From: Pedobacter borealis DSM 19626
GTDB taxonomy: Bacteria > Bacteroidota > Bacteroidia > Sphingobacteriales > Sphingobacteriaceae
NCBI RefSeq assembly: GCF_000708285.2
Contig: NZ_JAUG01000019.1
Coordinates: 1-58,793 of the forward strand
Reading direction: 5' to 3'
DNA length: 58,793 nucleotides
Part shown: piece by piece, positions 15,747 to 25,215 of the stretch
How the letters are laid out: each line of letters opens with the position of its first letter
Position numbering within the stretch: the first letter of the stretch is position 1
The notes under the pieces: model-generated
Told to the model about the DNA's origin: nothing
Database searches by the model: none
Seen by the model: the letters and a program-made list of their open reading frames with translations, nothing else
Position numbers and translations under genes: made by a program

Positions 15747-16855
15747 TGCATCCAATTCCTGTTAACGCTCCCCTGCTCAATGGCAATGAATTAAAATACT
15801 TAACTGAGTGTATTGAAACAGGTTGGATCAGTAGCGAAGGACCTTTTATTAATAAATTTGAGGATCAGTTTAGTAAATATATTGGTAGTTCGTACGGAAT
15901 TGCGGTTAGTAACGGTTCTGCAGCCTTAGATATTGCGATTAAAGCTTTAAATATTGGCCCTGGAGACGAGGTAATTATGCCTACTTTCACGATTATCTCT
16001 CCAGCGCAATCTGTGGTTACCGCTGGCGCATTGCCTGTTTTAGTAGATAGTGATCCAATCACTTGGAATATGGATGTGACCCAAATTGAGTCCAAAATAA
16101 CCACTCGTACAAAGGCGATTTTGGTAGTACATATTTACGGTCTCCCAGTTGATATGGATCCCATATTAGCATTGACCAAAAAATATAAGCTGAAAATAAT
16201 CGAAGATGCAGCAGAAATGCACGGCCAAACCTATAAAGGCAAAATGTGCGGTAGTTTTGGCGACATTAGTATTTTTAGCTTCTATCCAAATAAGCACATT
16301 ACAACCGGTGAAGGTGGTATGCTCCTAACTAACAGTCAAGAGTTGGCAGATAGATGCAAAAAACTCCGAAACCTCTGCTTTGAGCCTGATGGCCCTCGCT
16401 TTGTCCATCATGAATTAGGCTGGAATTACAGAATGACAAATTTACAGGCAGCTCTAGGTGTAGCACAACTAGAACAACTTGAAGGTTTTATAGTCAAGAA
16501 AAGAGAAATAGGTGCAAGCTACCAACAAGGGCTTTCTTTCTTACGAGAAAAAGGGTACCAACTGCCTCTTGCAAAAACAGATTTTAGTAAGAATATTTAT
16601 TGGATATTTGGTTTGATTGCACCAACCTTAGCCGAAAAAGAAAACATAATAGCGCATCTCACCAAAAACAAAATCGGTACCCGGCCTTTCTTTTGGTGCA
16701 TGCATGAACAACCTGTATTTCAAAAGATGGGATTGTTTAAAAACGAAAATTATCCCGTTGCAGAAAGGCTAGCTAGAAATGGTTTTTATTTACCAAGTGG
16801 TTTGGGCTTGAAAGAAGACGAGCAGACACAAATCATTAATATTCTAAAAAATTAA
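15746..16855 (+). CDS. DegT/DnrJ/EryC1/StrS-family PLP aminotransferase
   Basis: A 369-residue sugar aminotransferase from the ATG at 15746. An upstream in-frame start at 15713 would add 11 residues that belong to the preceding gene. Conserved features are ISSEGPFINKFEDQF at the N-terminus, the pocket GSAALDIAIKAL, the Asp in IIEDAAEMHGQ, and the PLP lysine in FSFYPNKHITTGEGGML. It should convert a keto-sugar nucleotide into an amino sugar. No dehydratase or nucleotidyltransferase is encoded in the window, so its substrate must come from elsewhere. Confidence 0.92.
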   Translation: MHPIPVNAPLLNGNELKYLTECIETGWISSEGPFINKFEDQFSKYIGSSYGIAVSNGSAALDIAIKALNIGPGDEVIMPTFTIISPAQSVVTAGALPVLVDSDPITWNMDVTQIESKITTRTKAILVVHIYGLPVDMDPILALTKKYKLKIIEDAAEMHGQTYKGKMCGSFGDISIFSFYPNKHITTGEGGMLLTNSQELADRCKKLRNLCFEPDGPRFVHHELGWNYRMTNLQAALGVAQLEQLEGFIVKKREIGASYQQGLSFLREKGYQLPLAKTDFSKNIYWIFGLIAPTLAEKENIIAHLTKNKIGTRPFFWCMHEQPVFQKMGLFKNENYPVAERLARNGFYLPSGLGLKEDEQTQIINILKN

Positions 16856-18043
16856 GTGAAAAAAACGATTTTTATTATCCATCCACATAATAATTTAATT
16901 TTTAATGTTACCCTAAATTATCTGATCAAATGTTTGATAGATAGACACTTTTACTTAGTAATTTTTACCAATTGCGAGCGTTCAAAAACTTATTTCAAAG
17001 GCAACGAAAATGTAAAGATTAAAACTTTGCCGCTCTTATATCCAAAAGCGCCCAGAAAACCTTGGTTGTTCATTCAAAAAACGTTCTTGCCATGGATATC
17101 AGCAAAATTAGAACTCATCAAATCGAAAAACCCCAACATAATTTGTATCGATCCGGAAGGGTTTCATACTGCTTACCAGATGTTTCCATCCTCATTAAAA
17201 GATTTCAATTACGTCTCTTTCGAAATTTTCTTCTCAGATGAACTTAAAGAAGAACGAACCATTAAATTGCACAAAAAATCAAAGCATTTGCTCAAAAAGG
17301 GAATTAATTCACTAATTATACCTGATAAATATCGATTGAGGCTATTTTTGACCGAATTTACCGACTGTAAGATCAACCATTATTTCTTCATCCCTGTTTC
17401 TCCATCAAAATTCTATTTACCAAAAACTGGAAGCAATATTCCGTTTAAACCAAACCTTCAAGAAGGTGAAAAATCTGTAATTTATTCAGGCAGTTTATAT
17501 GATTGGTCGGGAATTAAAGAACTCATTAAATCGATGAAATTTAGTTGGGATAAAAAATTTCACCTTTATATTCATAGTCATGGTATAGGCGGAAGCTTCA
17601 AAGCCGATTTAGCGAATTTTATTTCAGAAAATGCAAAAGGTTTTTCGGTAAAAATATTAGATCATCAATTGGATTATACTGATTATCTTTCCTTTTTAAT
17701 GCAATTTGACATTGGATTGTCTACTTATATTCCATTTACAAGCAACAGTCCCTATGATGGCAAAAATTTTGCTGAAATAGGCTATTCTTCATCAAAATTT
17801 AATACTTTAATGATGTTGGGCATACCTACAATTACCACTGTAAACAATTCCTTTATCGATATTAAAAAAGAATATGATTTTGGGTATATCATAACAGATT
17901 TTTCAGAAATGGGTATTGCTTTGGCCTATATTAACGATCATTTTGAAAAAAATAAAATAGAAGCCAGCAGAATTTATGATGAACTTCTAGATCCGACAGA
18001 AAAAGTTAAGCTTTTTATCGATTATATTGATTCAACTTTCTAA
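16856..18043 (+). CDS. GT-B fold glycosyltransferase
   Basis: A 395-residue protein starting with GTG directly after the preceding stop. The N-terminal half is divergent. The C-terminal half has a recognisable GT4-like layout: SVIYSGSLYDWSGIKELI, an acceptor-side FDIGLSTY segment, and SSSKFNTLMMLGIPTITT where the donor-binding loop is expected. It probably transfers one sugar in the repeat unit. Codon usage here is clearly more AT-rich than in the Wzm/Wzt genes, as in the following 12 kb. Confidence 0.7.
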   Translation: MKKTIFIIHPHNNLIFNVTLNYLIKCLIDRHFYLVIFTNCERSKTYFKGNENVKIKTLPLLYPKAPRKPWLFIQKTFLPWISAKLELIKSKNPNIICIDPEGFHTAYQMFPSSLKDFNYVSFEIFFSDELKEERTIKLHKKSKHLLKKGINSLIIPDKYRLRLFLTEFTDCKINHYFFIPVSPSKFYLPKTGSNIPFKPNLQEGEKSVIYSGSLYDWSGIKELIKSMKFSWDKKFHLYIHSHGIGGSFKADLANFISENAKGFSVKILDHQLDYTDYLSFLMQFDIGLSTYIPFTSNSPYDGKNFAEIGYSSSKFNTLMMLGIPTITTVNNSFIDIKKEYDFGYIITDFSEMGIALAYINDHFEKNKIEASRIYDELLDPTEKVKLFIDYIDSTF

Positions 18044-18092
18044 TATATAGCCATATTTAGTTAAATTAAATATCAAATTGATCAGCACACAT

Positions 18093-18917
18093 ATGAAAGA
18101 TTTAAAATGGACAGGAGAACGTTTGGTAACCTCTGTAATAAACGAAACTGCGATAGAACACCTTCATAGATATAGTGCTGTATGTAACTTGATAAAAGAT
18201 AAAATCGTATTAGATATTGCATGTGGTGAAGGCTATGGAAGTAATTTATTATCTAATTATGCTTCAAATGTGTATGGCGTGGATATTGATCTAGCTTCCA
18301 TTGAACATGCATCTGAAAAGTACAAAAAGCGAAATTTATCTTTCCTTCATGGCTCTGCAGATCAAATTCCATTAAAAGATTCTTGCCTTGATGTTGTAGT
18401 AAGTTTTGAAACGATTGAACATCACGAGAAACACGAAGAAATGTTATCTGAGATTAAAAGAGTTTTAAAAACGAATGGCTTATTAATTATGTCGTCTCCC
18501 GAAAAAGTTGTGCCTTTTACCATTAACCCATTTCACGTTAAAGAACTAACAAATAGTGAATTCAAAGATCTAATTTCACGCCATTTTAAACATCATTCTT
18601 ATTATTTTCAAAGAATTATTATGGGTTCATTAATAGTCAATCAAGAAAATGAATCTTCAGCAATTAGCTTTCATGATGGTGACTACGAAAATCTAATTCA
18701 TGAAAAACAACTAAGCAATCCTATTTTCAATATTTGTGTAGCATCAGATTATGAACTACCATCACTGGGAGTTAGTTATTTTGAAGGACAAAAAATCTTA
18801 ATAGAGAATATACAAAAGCCATATAAAAATTCAAGAATCATTAAATTTATTAATAGGACTAAGAAGCTGGCTTCAAGTATTAATTTTTATAACTTAAAGA
18901 TTTTTAAGAGAAAATAA
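18093..18917 (+). CDS. SAM-dependent methyltransferase, paralogue A
   Basis: A 274-residue class I methyltransferase from the ATG at 18093 (a TTG 15 bases upstream is less likely). The N-terminus DLKWTGERLVTSV is followed by motif I VLDIACGEGYGSNLL, acidic GVDIDLASIEHA and DVVVSFETIEHH. It shares the same plan and many residues with the gene at 19804-20589, so the two are tandem paralogues separated by a GT2 gene. They probably O-methylate sugars of the glycan at different positions. Confidence 0.88.
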   Translation: MKDLKWTGERLVTSVINETAIEHLHRYSAVCNLIKDKIVLDIACGEGYGSNLLSNYASNVYGVDIDLASIEHASEKYKKRNLSFLHGSADQIPLKDSCLDVVVSFETIEHHEKHEEMLSEIKRVLKTNGLLIMSSPEKVVPFTINPFHVKELTNSEFKDLISRHFKHHSYYFQRIIMGSLIVNQENESSAISFHDGDYENLIHEKQLSNPIFNICVASDYELPSLGVSYFEGQKILIENIQKPYKNSRIIKFINRTKKLASSINFYNLKIFKRK

Positions 18918-18987
18918 TGCTAGTTTTAATAAATTCTATAGTCTTAACATGCAGTAGTACGGAAATTACTTACATGACCTTAATTGA

Positions 18988-19737
18988 ATGAGTGTTACCA
19001 TCGATATTATTATTTTAAGCAATGGGAAAACCGATAATCTAATTAAGTTAACCAATCAAACCATTGAGAGTTTGACGGATTCGGAAGATCAAAATTCGAT
19101 AATGTTTAATATATTGGTAATTGAGTCAAATTCATCTCTCAAGCCCTATCAATACCTTAACGCTAAAACCATTTATCCGGAAACTGAATTTGGTTTTCAT
19201 AAATACTTAAATATAGGCCTGGCCGAAACCAACAAGGATTTGGTATGTTTTTGTAACAATGACCTGATTTTTAATAAAGGATGGGCAAGTGCGATTTTAG
19301 CAGCGTTAGAAAAAGATTCGGATATATATAGTGTAAGTACTTTTTGTCCAAGTTTTCATGCCGATAAAGAAGATGAGATTCCTAATGAAATCAATTATGG
19401 TTATAAAAATGGCGTGTTTTTTACGGGTTGGTGTTTCTTTGTGAAAAGATCCATTTTTAAAATTATAGGTCCATTTGATGAACATTTTATCTTTTGGTAT
19501 GCAGATGATGATTTTAGGCTTACGTTGCAAAAATATGGTTTAAAAAACGTGCTGGTCAAAAGCGCTAAAGTGAAACATCTAGGTAGTGAAACCCTAGATA
19601 AAGAACAGAGTAGTCGACAGTTTAGATTACGGTTTAGCGCAAATGCGTATTTTAGGTACAAATGGATTAATAAAAACTATATAATTTTTCTATATCATAA
19701 AACCAGGTATATTTTTAATTCTACTTTTAAGGATTGA
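18988..19737 (+). CDS. GT2 family glycosyltransferase
   Basis: A 249-residue GT-A glycosyltransferase. Visible are the N-terminal strand TIDIIILSNGK, the DxD-like CFCNNDLIFNKGW motif and the acceptor/catalytic region HFIFWYADDDFRLTLQKYG, which carries the likely catalytic acids. It sits between the two paralogous methyltransferases. Domain length is complete. Confidence 0.85.
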   Translation: MSVTIDIIILSNGKTDNLIKLTNQTIESLTDSEDQNSIMFNILVIESNSSLKPYQYLNAKTIYPETEFGFHKYLNIGLAETNKDLVCFCNNDLIFNKGWASAILAALEKDSDIYSVSTFCPSFHADKEDEIPNEINYGYKNGVFFTGWCFFVKRSIFKIIGPFDEHFIFWYADDDFRLTLQKYGLKNVLVKSAKVKHLGSETLDKEQSSRQFRLRFSANAYFRYKWINKNYIIFLYHKTRYIFNSTFKD

Positions 19738-19803
19738 AAGCCTGATGCTTCTTCATAAATTTATTATGAAAAACTTATTAAAAATAAACTTATTTTAATA
19801 CCT

Positions 19804-20589
19804 ATGGAAGACTTACCTTGGACTGGTGAACGGTTAGTAACCTATGTTGAAAACTACACCATGGTTGAACATCTACACAGATACAGCATGCTAATAAATT
19901 TAGTAAAAGATAAAATTGTTTTGGATATTGCCAGTGGAGAAGGTTATGGTAGTCATTTACTTTCTAATACAGCTTCTTTTGTTTACGGCGTTGATATTGA
20001 TAATGAATCGGTTAAGCATGCAAATGCAAAATATGCAAAGAAAAACCTGACATATAGACAGGGCTCTGCAAGTCAAATTCCGATAGAGAATTTTACAATA
20101 GATGTGGTGGTGAGTTTTGAAACATTAGAGCATCATGATCAACACGAAGAAATGTTAACTGAAATTAAAAGAATTTTAAAACCAGGTGGTCTACTAATTA
20201 TGTCGACACCTGAAAAAGTAATTCCGGAGAACAATCCGTTTCACGTTAAAGAATTAACGAATGCAGAATTTCAAGATTTAATTGCCAGACATTTCAAAAA
20301 TGTTTCTTTGTATTTTCAAAGAATCGTTATGGGCTCTTTAATTGTTCCCCAAAAAGAAGAATCATCATGTTTTAGCTATTATAAAGGAAACTATAAGGAG
20401 GTATCTGGAAATTATACAATGGAAGGAGCAATTTACAATATATGCGTAGCCTCTGATGTATCCTCACCCAGTTTAGGTATAACCTACTTTGAAGGTGAAA
20501 GGATTTTGGTGGATAATATGTTAAAACCATATCTAAATTCAAGATTGTACCGTCTAAGTAGTTGGATCAAAAAAAAATTGATTAGATAA
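19804..20589 (+). CDS. SAM-dependent methyltransferase, paralogue B
   Basis: A 261-residue methyltransferase closely related to the gene at 18093-18917. The shared N-terminus reads DLPWTGERLVTYV, motif I is VLDIASGEGYGSHLL, then GVDIDNESVKHA and DVVVSFETLEHHDQHEEML. The conserved region NPFHVKELTNAEFQDLI is also common to both. It lacks the lysine-rich end of the paralogue. The likely role is glycan O-methylation. Confidence 0.88.
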   Translation: MEDLPWTGERLVTYVENYTMVEHLHRYSMLINLVKDKIVLDIASGEGYGSHLLSNTASFVYGVDIDNESVKHANAKYAKKNLTYRQGSASQIPIENFTIDVVVSFETLEHHDQHEEMLTEIKRILKPGGLLIMSTPEKVIPENNPFHVKELTNAEFQDLIARHFKNVSLYFQRIVMGSLIVPQKEESSCFSYYKGNYKEVSGNYTMEGAIYNICVASDVSSPSLGITYFEGERILVDNMLKPYLNSRLYRLSSWIKKKLIR

Positions 20590-20605
20590 ATCTCTCTGCA
20601 ATTAA

Positions 20606-21484
20606 ATGATTTCCATAATTATCTGCTCTTATAAAGAGGATTATTTTCAGCAAGTAATAAAAAGCATTGATGAAACTATAAATCTTCCGTATGAAATTGT
20701 AAAAATCGATAATTCGCAAGGCCAATATGGAATCTGTAAAGCATATAATCTGGGTGCCAAAAAAGCTAGTTTCGATTATTTATGCTTCCTGCATGAAGAT
20801 ATTATATTTAAATCAGGAGATTGGGGAAATAAGCTGATTAATTTTTTCATCGCCCAACAAAATACGGGCATCATCGGAATAGCTGGATCTAGATATAAAT
20901 CCCTATGCCCAAGTTCTTGGGCACAGGGACTGTTTGAAACCGATTACATTAATATTGTTCAATGCTATGGAAAGGAAACTTCCCATGTTAATAATTTAGA
21001 ACAAAAAGGTTATGTAGAAGTTGTAACCTTAGATGGCGTGTTTTTATTCACCCACAAACACGTGTGGCAAGACAATAAATTTGATGAAGTCAAATTTGAT
21101 CGATTTCATTGTTATGATCTTGATTTCTGTTTACAGGTTGCACAAAATCGTAAACTGTTTGTCTCAAACGAAGTCTTGATTGAACATTTTTCTTCTGGAG
21201 ATTTAAACAGAGATTGGGTGAATTACTCGATAATATTAGCTGAAAAATGGAAAAATTCCTTACCTAAAGGAGATTTACCAGGCCATCAGCAAAAAGAAAT
21301 AGAATGGCGAAACCGAAAAATATTCTTTTTTAGAATGAATATCCTCAACTATTCTCTTTTATCGTCTTTAAAAGTATTTTTAAAATGGGGATTTTTCACG
21401 AATTTTTCATTACCAAAAACATTTCATTTTATAAAAGATATTATTTTAACCAAATTAAAAATTAGCAATAAACGTTTTTATTAA
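20606..21484 (+). CDS. StrF-like glycosyltransferase
   Basis: A 292-residue GT-A-like protein. It starts MISIIICSYKEDYFQQVI, has FLHEDIIF in the DxD position and the signature FHCYDLDFCLQV typical of the StrF-like family (Glyco_tranf_2_5). The TLDGVFLFTHKHVW segment precedes it. The last base of its stop codon is the first base of the next start (21484), indicating coupling to the fucosyltransferase gene. Confidence 0.8.
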   Translation: MISIIICSYKEDYFQQVIKSIDETINLPYEIVKIDNSQGQYGICKAYNLGAKKASFDYLCFLHEDIIFKSGDWGNKLINFFIAQQNTGIIGIAGSRYKSLCPSSWAQGLFETDYINIVQCYGKETSHVNNLEQKGYVEVVTLDGVFLFTHKHVWQDNKFDEVKFDRFHCYDLDFCLQVAQNRKLFVSNEVLIEHFSSGDLNRDWVNYSIILAEKWKNSLPKGDLPGHQQKEIEWRNRKIFFFRMNILNYSLLSSLKVFLKWGFFTNFSLPKTFHFIKDIILTKLKISNKRFY

Positions 21485-22505
21485 TGGTAAAAACAATTAA
21501 GATTAAGTGTCAGAATGGGATTAGCTTTGAAGAAGCAACAAGAGATATCCTATTCGATCTTAATTCGTCATTTAATTTTTTAGAATGCGATGAACCAGAC
21601 TTTATTCTTTTCGGCCCTTACGGAAATAACATACCTAAAAAAGGTAACTATACCAGAATAGGTTATTTCTGTGAAAACATAAAGCCGGATCTCTCTATTT
21701 GTGAATACGCCTTTGGGATACCGAGGGAAGAAGAAATAATAACATTAAATACAAGCGCATTCAGTGGCATGGGTTAAACCCAAATACGTTAATTAAAAAT
21801 ATATCGGAAAATGATATAGATTTTATCATTAACCAAAAAACTAAGTTTTGCAATTTCATTTATTCTAATCCAGTTCCTTACCGAGAGGAATTTTATAAGC
21901 AACTATCTAAATATAAAAAGATAGATTCTCCAGGAAAATCAATGAACAATATGAAATCAATTGATTTGTTCTATGATGGAAATATTTGGGAGCGAAAAAG
22001 ACATTTTTTATCTAAATATAAATTTACCATTGCTTTCGAAAATTATGTTTATCCCGGTTACCAAACCGAAAAACTATATGATGCGATGCAAGCACAAAGT
22101 ATTCCGATTTATTTTGGGGACTCACTTATCAATGAAATATTTAACAGTAATAGCTTTATTAATGCTCTTGAATATACAAAAACTAGAAAGGATGGTTTAA
22201 TAAGCTTTTTACAACACTTTTCACAGCAAGATTTTAAGGATTACAGACCAACATTTTACAATCAGCTACATCACAAAATAATAAGGCGTATTAAAAAAAT
22301 AGGCCGTGAGCTTAAAATGAGTGTACAATTTAACAAGTTAGACTTTTCTCCTATTATAGATAAGATCATCGAAATTGACAACGATCCAGAACTCTATGCT
22401 CAATATCTCAGACAGCCTTGGTTTGTTGATAATATTACTCCCGAAAATTCATCATTAAAAAATCGCTGGATAGAAATATTTAGCCCATCCGCAATCATTG
22501 AATAA
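21484..22505 (+). pseudogene. GT10 alpha-1,3-fucosyltransferase, frameshifted
   Basis: One gene in two frames. The first part (21484-21777) encodes the N-terminal domain ending YAFGIPREEE. The second frame, readable from about 21729, continues NNNIKYKRIQWHGL and includes the complete C-terminal donor domain: KFCNFIYSNPVPYREEF, a DSPGKSMNN segment, and YKFTIAFENYVYPGYQTEKL, a strong GT10 signature. A single missing base in gaagaagaaataat (21727-21740) explains the break. If intact it would transfer fucose or a related deoxysugar from GDP. The frameshift may inactivate it, be phase-variable, or be a sequence error. The flanking genes are intact. Confidence 0.82.
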
Positions 22506-23499
22506 ATTACAGCCACTTGTTTCTATTATTATCCCTGTTTATAATTTAGAAAATTATATTGCAGAAACCATTAATTCTGTACTTAATCAAACCTGGAAGA
22601 ATATAGAAATAATTATTGTAGATGATGGATCAAAGGATCAAACTTTAGCAATTGCAAAAAAATTTGAATGTAATAAAGTCAAGGTTTTTCATCAAAAAAA
22701 TCGGGGCGCATCTGCTGCGAGAAACCTTGGATTAAAAAAAATCAGTGGTGATTATATCCAGTATCTCGATGCTGACGATCTGCTTAGTACTGATAAAATA
22801 GAAAGCCAATTAAATGCATTAAAAGGGAGTCAGAACAAAGTTGCGATTTGCCCTACAGTATATTTTAACGATGGTGAAAACCCATTTAAAAAAAAACCAG
22901 ATTTGAGAGATTCCTTATTTCAATATGAAACGAAAAATACAGTAGATTTTCTATTAAATCTTTATGGGGTTAATGGAAACGGCAGTATGATAACTATTCA
23001 TTCCTGGCTTACGCCTATTTCTGTTATCAAAAAGGCTGGGCCATGGAATGAGCAGATTAGTGTAGATGATGATGGAGAATATTTTTGTCGTGTTGCTTTA
23101 AATGCAGATGAAATTGTTCCAATTAATAATGTATATAACTATTATCGAAAATATAAAGATGGAACCAATTTGGCAAGTCAAAAGTCTATAAAAGCAATGG
23201 AAAGCATCTTTAATGGACTCACTCTAAAGGAACAGCATTTATTAGCCGTAAAGAATGAGGATAAAATTAAGGAGACTTTTGCATTGGCCTACTTTAAGTT
23301 AGCTGTTAGCTGTTACCCACAATATAAATTCTTAAGTAAAAAAATTCTTAAAAATGCACTGTTAAACCTCAAGAAACAACCTTATTTATATATCGGGAGC
23401 AAAACTGCAGATTTTATTGCCAACCACATAAACTGGAAACTGGCAAGGAAGCTTCAAACCTTGAAAGAAAAAATTGGATTAAGAATATTCATTCTATGA
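22498..23499 (+). CDS. GT2 family glycosyltransferase
   Basis: A 333-residue GT-A glycosyltransferase with a probable TTG start overlapping the preceding gene by 8 bp. The first strand is VSIIIPVYNLENYI. It has the UDP-binding EIIIVDDGSKDQT, the DxD motif in YLDADDLL and a downstream DDDGEYFCRVAL catalytic region. The C-terminal 100 residues are helical. This is a standard repeat-unit transferase. Confidence 0.88.
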   Translation: MNKLQPLVSIIIPVYNLENYIAETINSVLNQTWKNIEIIIVDDGSKDQTLAIAKKFECNKVKVFHQKNRGASAARNLGLKKISGDYIQYLDADDLLSTDKIESQLNALKGSQNKVAICPTVYFNDGENPFKKKPDLRDSLFQYETKNTVDFLLNLYGVNGNGSMITIHSWLTPISVIKKAGPWNEQISVDDDGEYFCRVALNADEIVPINNVYNYYRKYKDGTNLASQKSIKAMESIFNGLTLKEQHLLAVKNEDKIKETFALAYFKLAVSCYPQYKFLSKKILKNALLNLKKQPYLYIGSKTADFIANHINWKLARKLQTLKEKIGLRIFIL

Positions 23500-24200
23500 T
23501 CGCTATTATAACTTCTACGATTTTTACTGGGTCCTCTACAATTCACACATTATACAGGGACAGCATTTCAGCTGAAGAACGTTTAACGCAAACACTTATG
23601 ACTATTGAATCGTTAAAATCTCTTGGCTTTTCTAAAATTTATCTTTTTGATAATTCTGGCTTCAACTGGCAAAAACAGTCAGAGAACCAGCTTGTAAATA
23701 TGGAGCTCGTTAAATTTAACTCCTTTCAATATAATAACAAAGGATTATCGGAACTACTTATGCTCATTCACGGAATGGAAATAATTCAAGATGATATACC
23801 AATCTTAAAAATTTCTGGCAGGTATAGTTTAACGGAGAAATTAGATCAAAATATTTTAAACGAAGTAGAGTTCGCGGGAAAATTTAATTCTGATACAATA
23901 AGTACACGTGCATATTATTTCTGCAATAAGCAAGTTATGCAAACGACATTATTTGAAGCATTAAACAATATGTATTTCTATAAACATAGAGTATTTGGCT
24001 TTAGAAGCCTAATTCAAGTAATAAAAAATGCATTTCTGAAGAATAATTCAACAATTTTTTACGATACCAATATTGCTATTGAGAGAGGTATGTTTAATGC
24101 CATAAAAAAGCTAGAACTAAAAACCTATAAAATGCAAAAAATAAATGTTAGAGGGATCTCTGGGCATCCCGCAGACAATAAAAAAGTTATTAATGAATAA
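23496..24200 (+). CDS. Uncharacterised GT-A-like protein
   Basis: A 234-residue protein I cannot place firmly. It begins MIAIITSTIF, has an IYLFDNSGF strand and an ILKISGRYSL motif. That resembles the K-x-SGR motif I associate with poorly described putative glycosyltransferases in glycan clusters. No membrane segment is present. It overlaps both neighbours by 4-8 bp, so it is clearly an operon member. A glycosyltransferase or glycan-modifying role is inferred only from context. Confidence 0.55.
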   Translation: MIAIITSTIFTGSSTIHTLYRDSISAEERLTQTLMTIESLKSLGFSKIYLFDNSGFNWQKQSENQLVNMELVKFNSFQYNNKGLSELLMLIHGMEIIQDDIPILKISGRYSLTEKLDQNILNEVEFAGKFNSDTISTRAYYFCNKQVMQTTLFEALNNMYFYKHRVFGFRSLIQVIKNAFLKNNSTIFYDTNIAIERGMFNAIKKLELKTYKMQKINVRGISGHPADNKKVINE

Positions 24201-25215
24201 TATTGTTCTCAATTTATTTTATGAAGAACCTGACCATGATCGTTGGATCAAATATGATCGGTATCCACGAAAATTAATCAGAAGACTGTTGAGGGGAACA
24301 CCACAACCAGGTGGTCAAATGATGGTTGCGTTAGAATTAATGAGGGGTTTAGACCTTTTAAAAATCCCTTATCGTTTTAATGATTATAAATACGCAAAAA
24401 GAAACCCCACTGAATTAATTGGTGTAATTGGCAAATCACATCTTCTTGATGAAAAAAAATTTAAAAATCCAATACTTTTCGGAGCATCGATATTTTCACA
24501 TCCTTTAGAAGCCCCTAATCTTTTACAGGAACACCCTAATATTAAACAAATATTGGTTCCTGGAGAATGGATGAAAAAAATGTTTGAACCTAATTATGGA
24601 GATTTAGTAAAAGTATGGCCTGTAGGAATTGACACAAAAAAATGGTCTCCATCAATTAAAAAAGACCTAAAATATGCTTTCCTGATCTACGACAAAATTA
24701 GATGGAACCATGATTCTTTTGAAAAAGATTTAATCAAGCCTATAAAATCAATACTCGATAAAAATAAACTTACCCATACTGAGATTTTGTATGGAAACTA
24801 TGACCATGAAGAATTATTAGAGAAATTAGCAATAAGCAGGGCAGTTATTTTCTTATGCGAACACGAAACACAAGGACTTGCATACCAGCAGATTCTTTCC
24901 ACAAATACACCCATTTTAGCCTATGATCAACAAGAATTTTGGTTAGATCCAGAATACTTTCCAAATAGGGTAAAATATGGACCGGTAAGTGCGGTACCTT
25001 ATTGGGATGAAGTATGTGGTCTAACATTCAAATCAATACATCAATTTGGAGATATCTTGAATAAATTTCAGCAAAAAATCAATGAACAGGAGTTTTACCC
25101 TCGTAAGTATATCTTAACTAATCTTTCGCTTGAAAAATGTGCCTTGGCTTATCATCAGATTTATATTGATTTAGGAAACCTGTTAGAAAAAAATGAAAGC
25201 CCTATTCCTTCATAA
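24193..25215 (+). CDS. GT4-like glycosyltransferase
   Basis: A 340-residue protein from the ATG at 24193, which overlaps the preceding stop by 8 bp. A longer frame from 24145 would add 16 residues. The N-terminus NNIVLNLFYEEPDHDRW is unusual, but the C-terminal half has GT-B features: VWPVGIDTKKWSP, a helix-strand core, and CEHETQGLAYQQILSTN in the place of the E-x7-E loop. It overlaps the next GT by 23 bp. Confidence 0.75.
   Translation: MNNIVLNLFYEEPDHDRWIKYDRYPRKLIRRLLRGTPQPGGQMMVALELMRGLDLLKIPYRFNDYKYAKRNPTELIGVIGKSHLLDEKKFKNPILFGASIFSHPLEAPNLLQEHPNIKQILVPGEWMKKMFEPNYGDLVKVWPVGIDTKKWSPSIKKDLKYAFLIYDKIRWNHDSFEKDLIKPIKSILDKNKLTHTEILYGNYDHEELLEKLAISRAVIFLCEHETQGLAYQQILSTNTPILAYDQQEFWLDPEYFPNRVKYGPVSAVPYWDEVCGLTFKSIHQFGDILNKFQQKINEQEFYPRKYILTNLSLEKCALAYHQIYIDLGNLLEKNESPIPS

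Noticed and set aside
21727..21740. Programmed -1 ribosomal frameshift in the GT10 gene
   Set aside because: No X-XXY-YYZ slippery heptamer and no obvious downstream stem; a plain indel is simpler.
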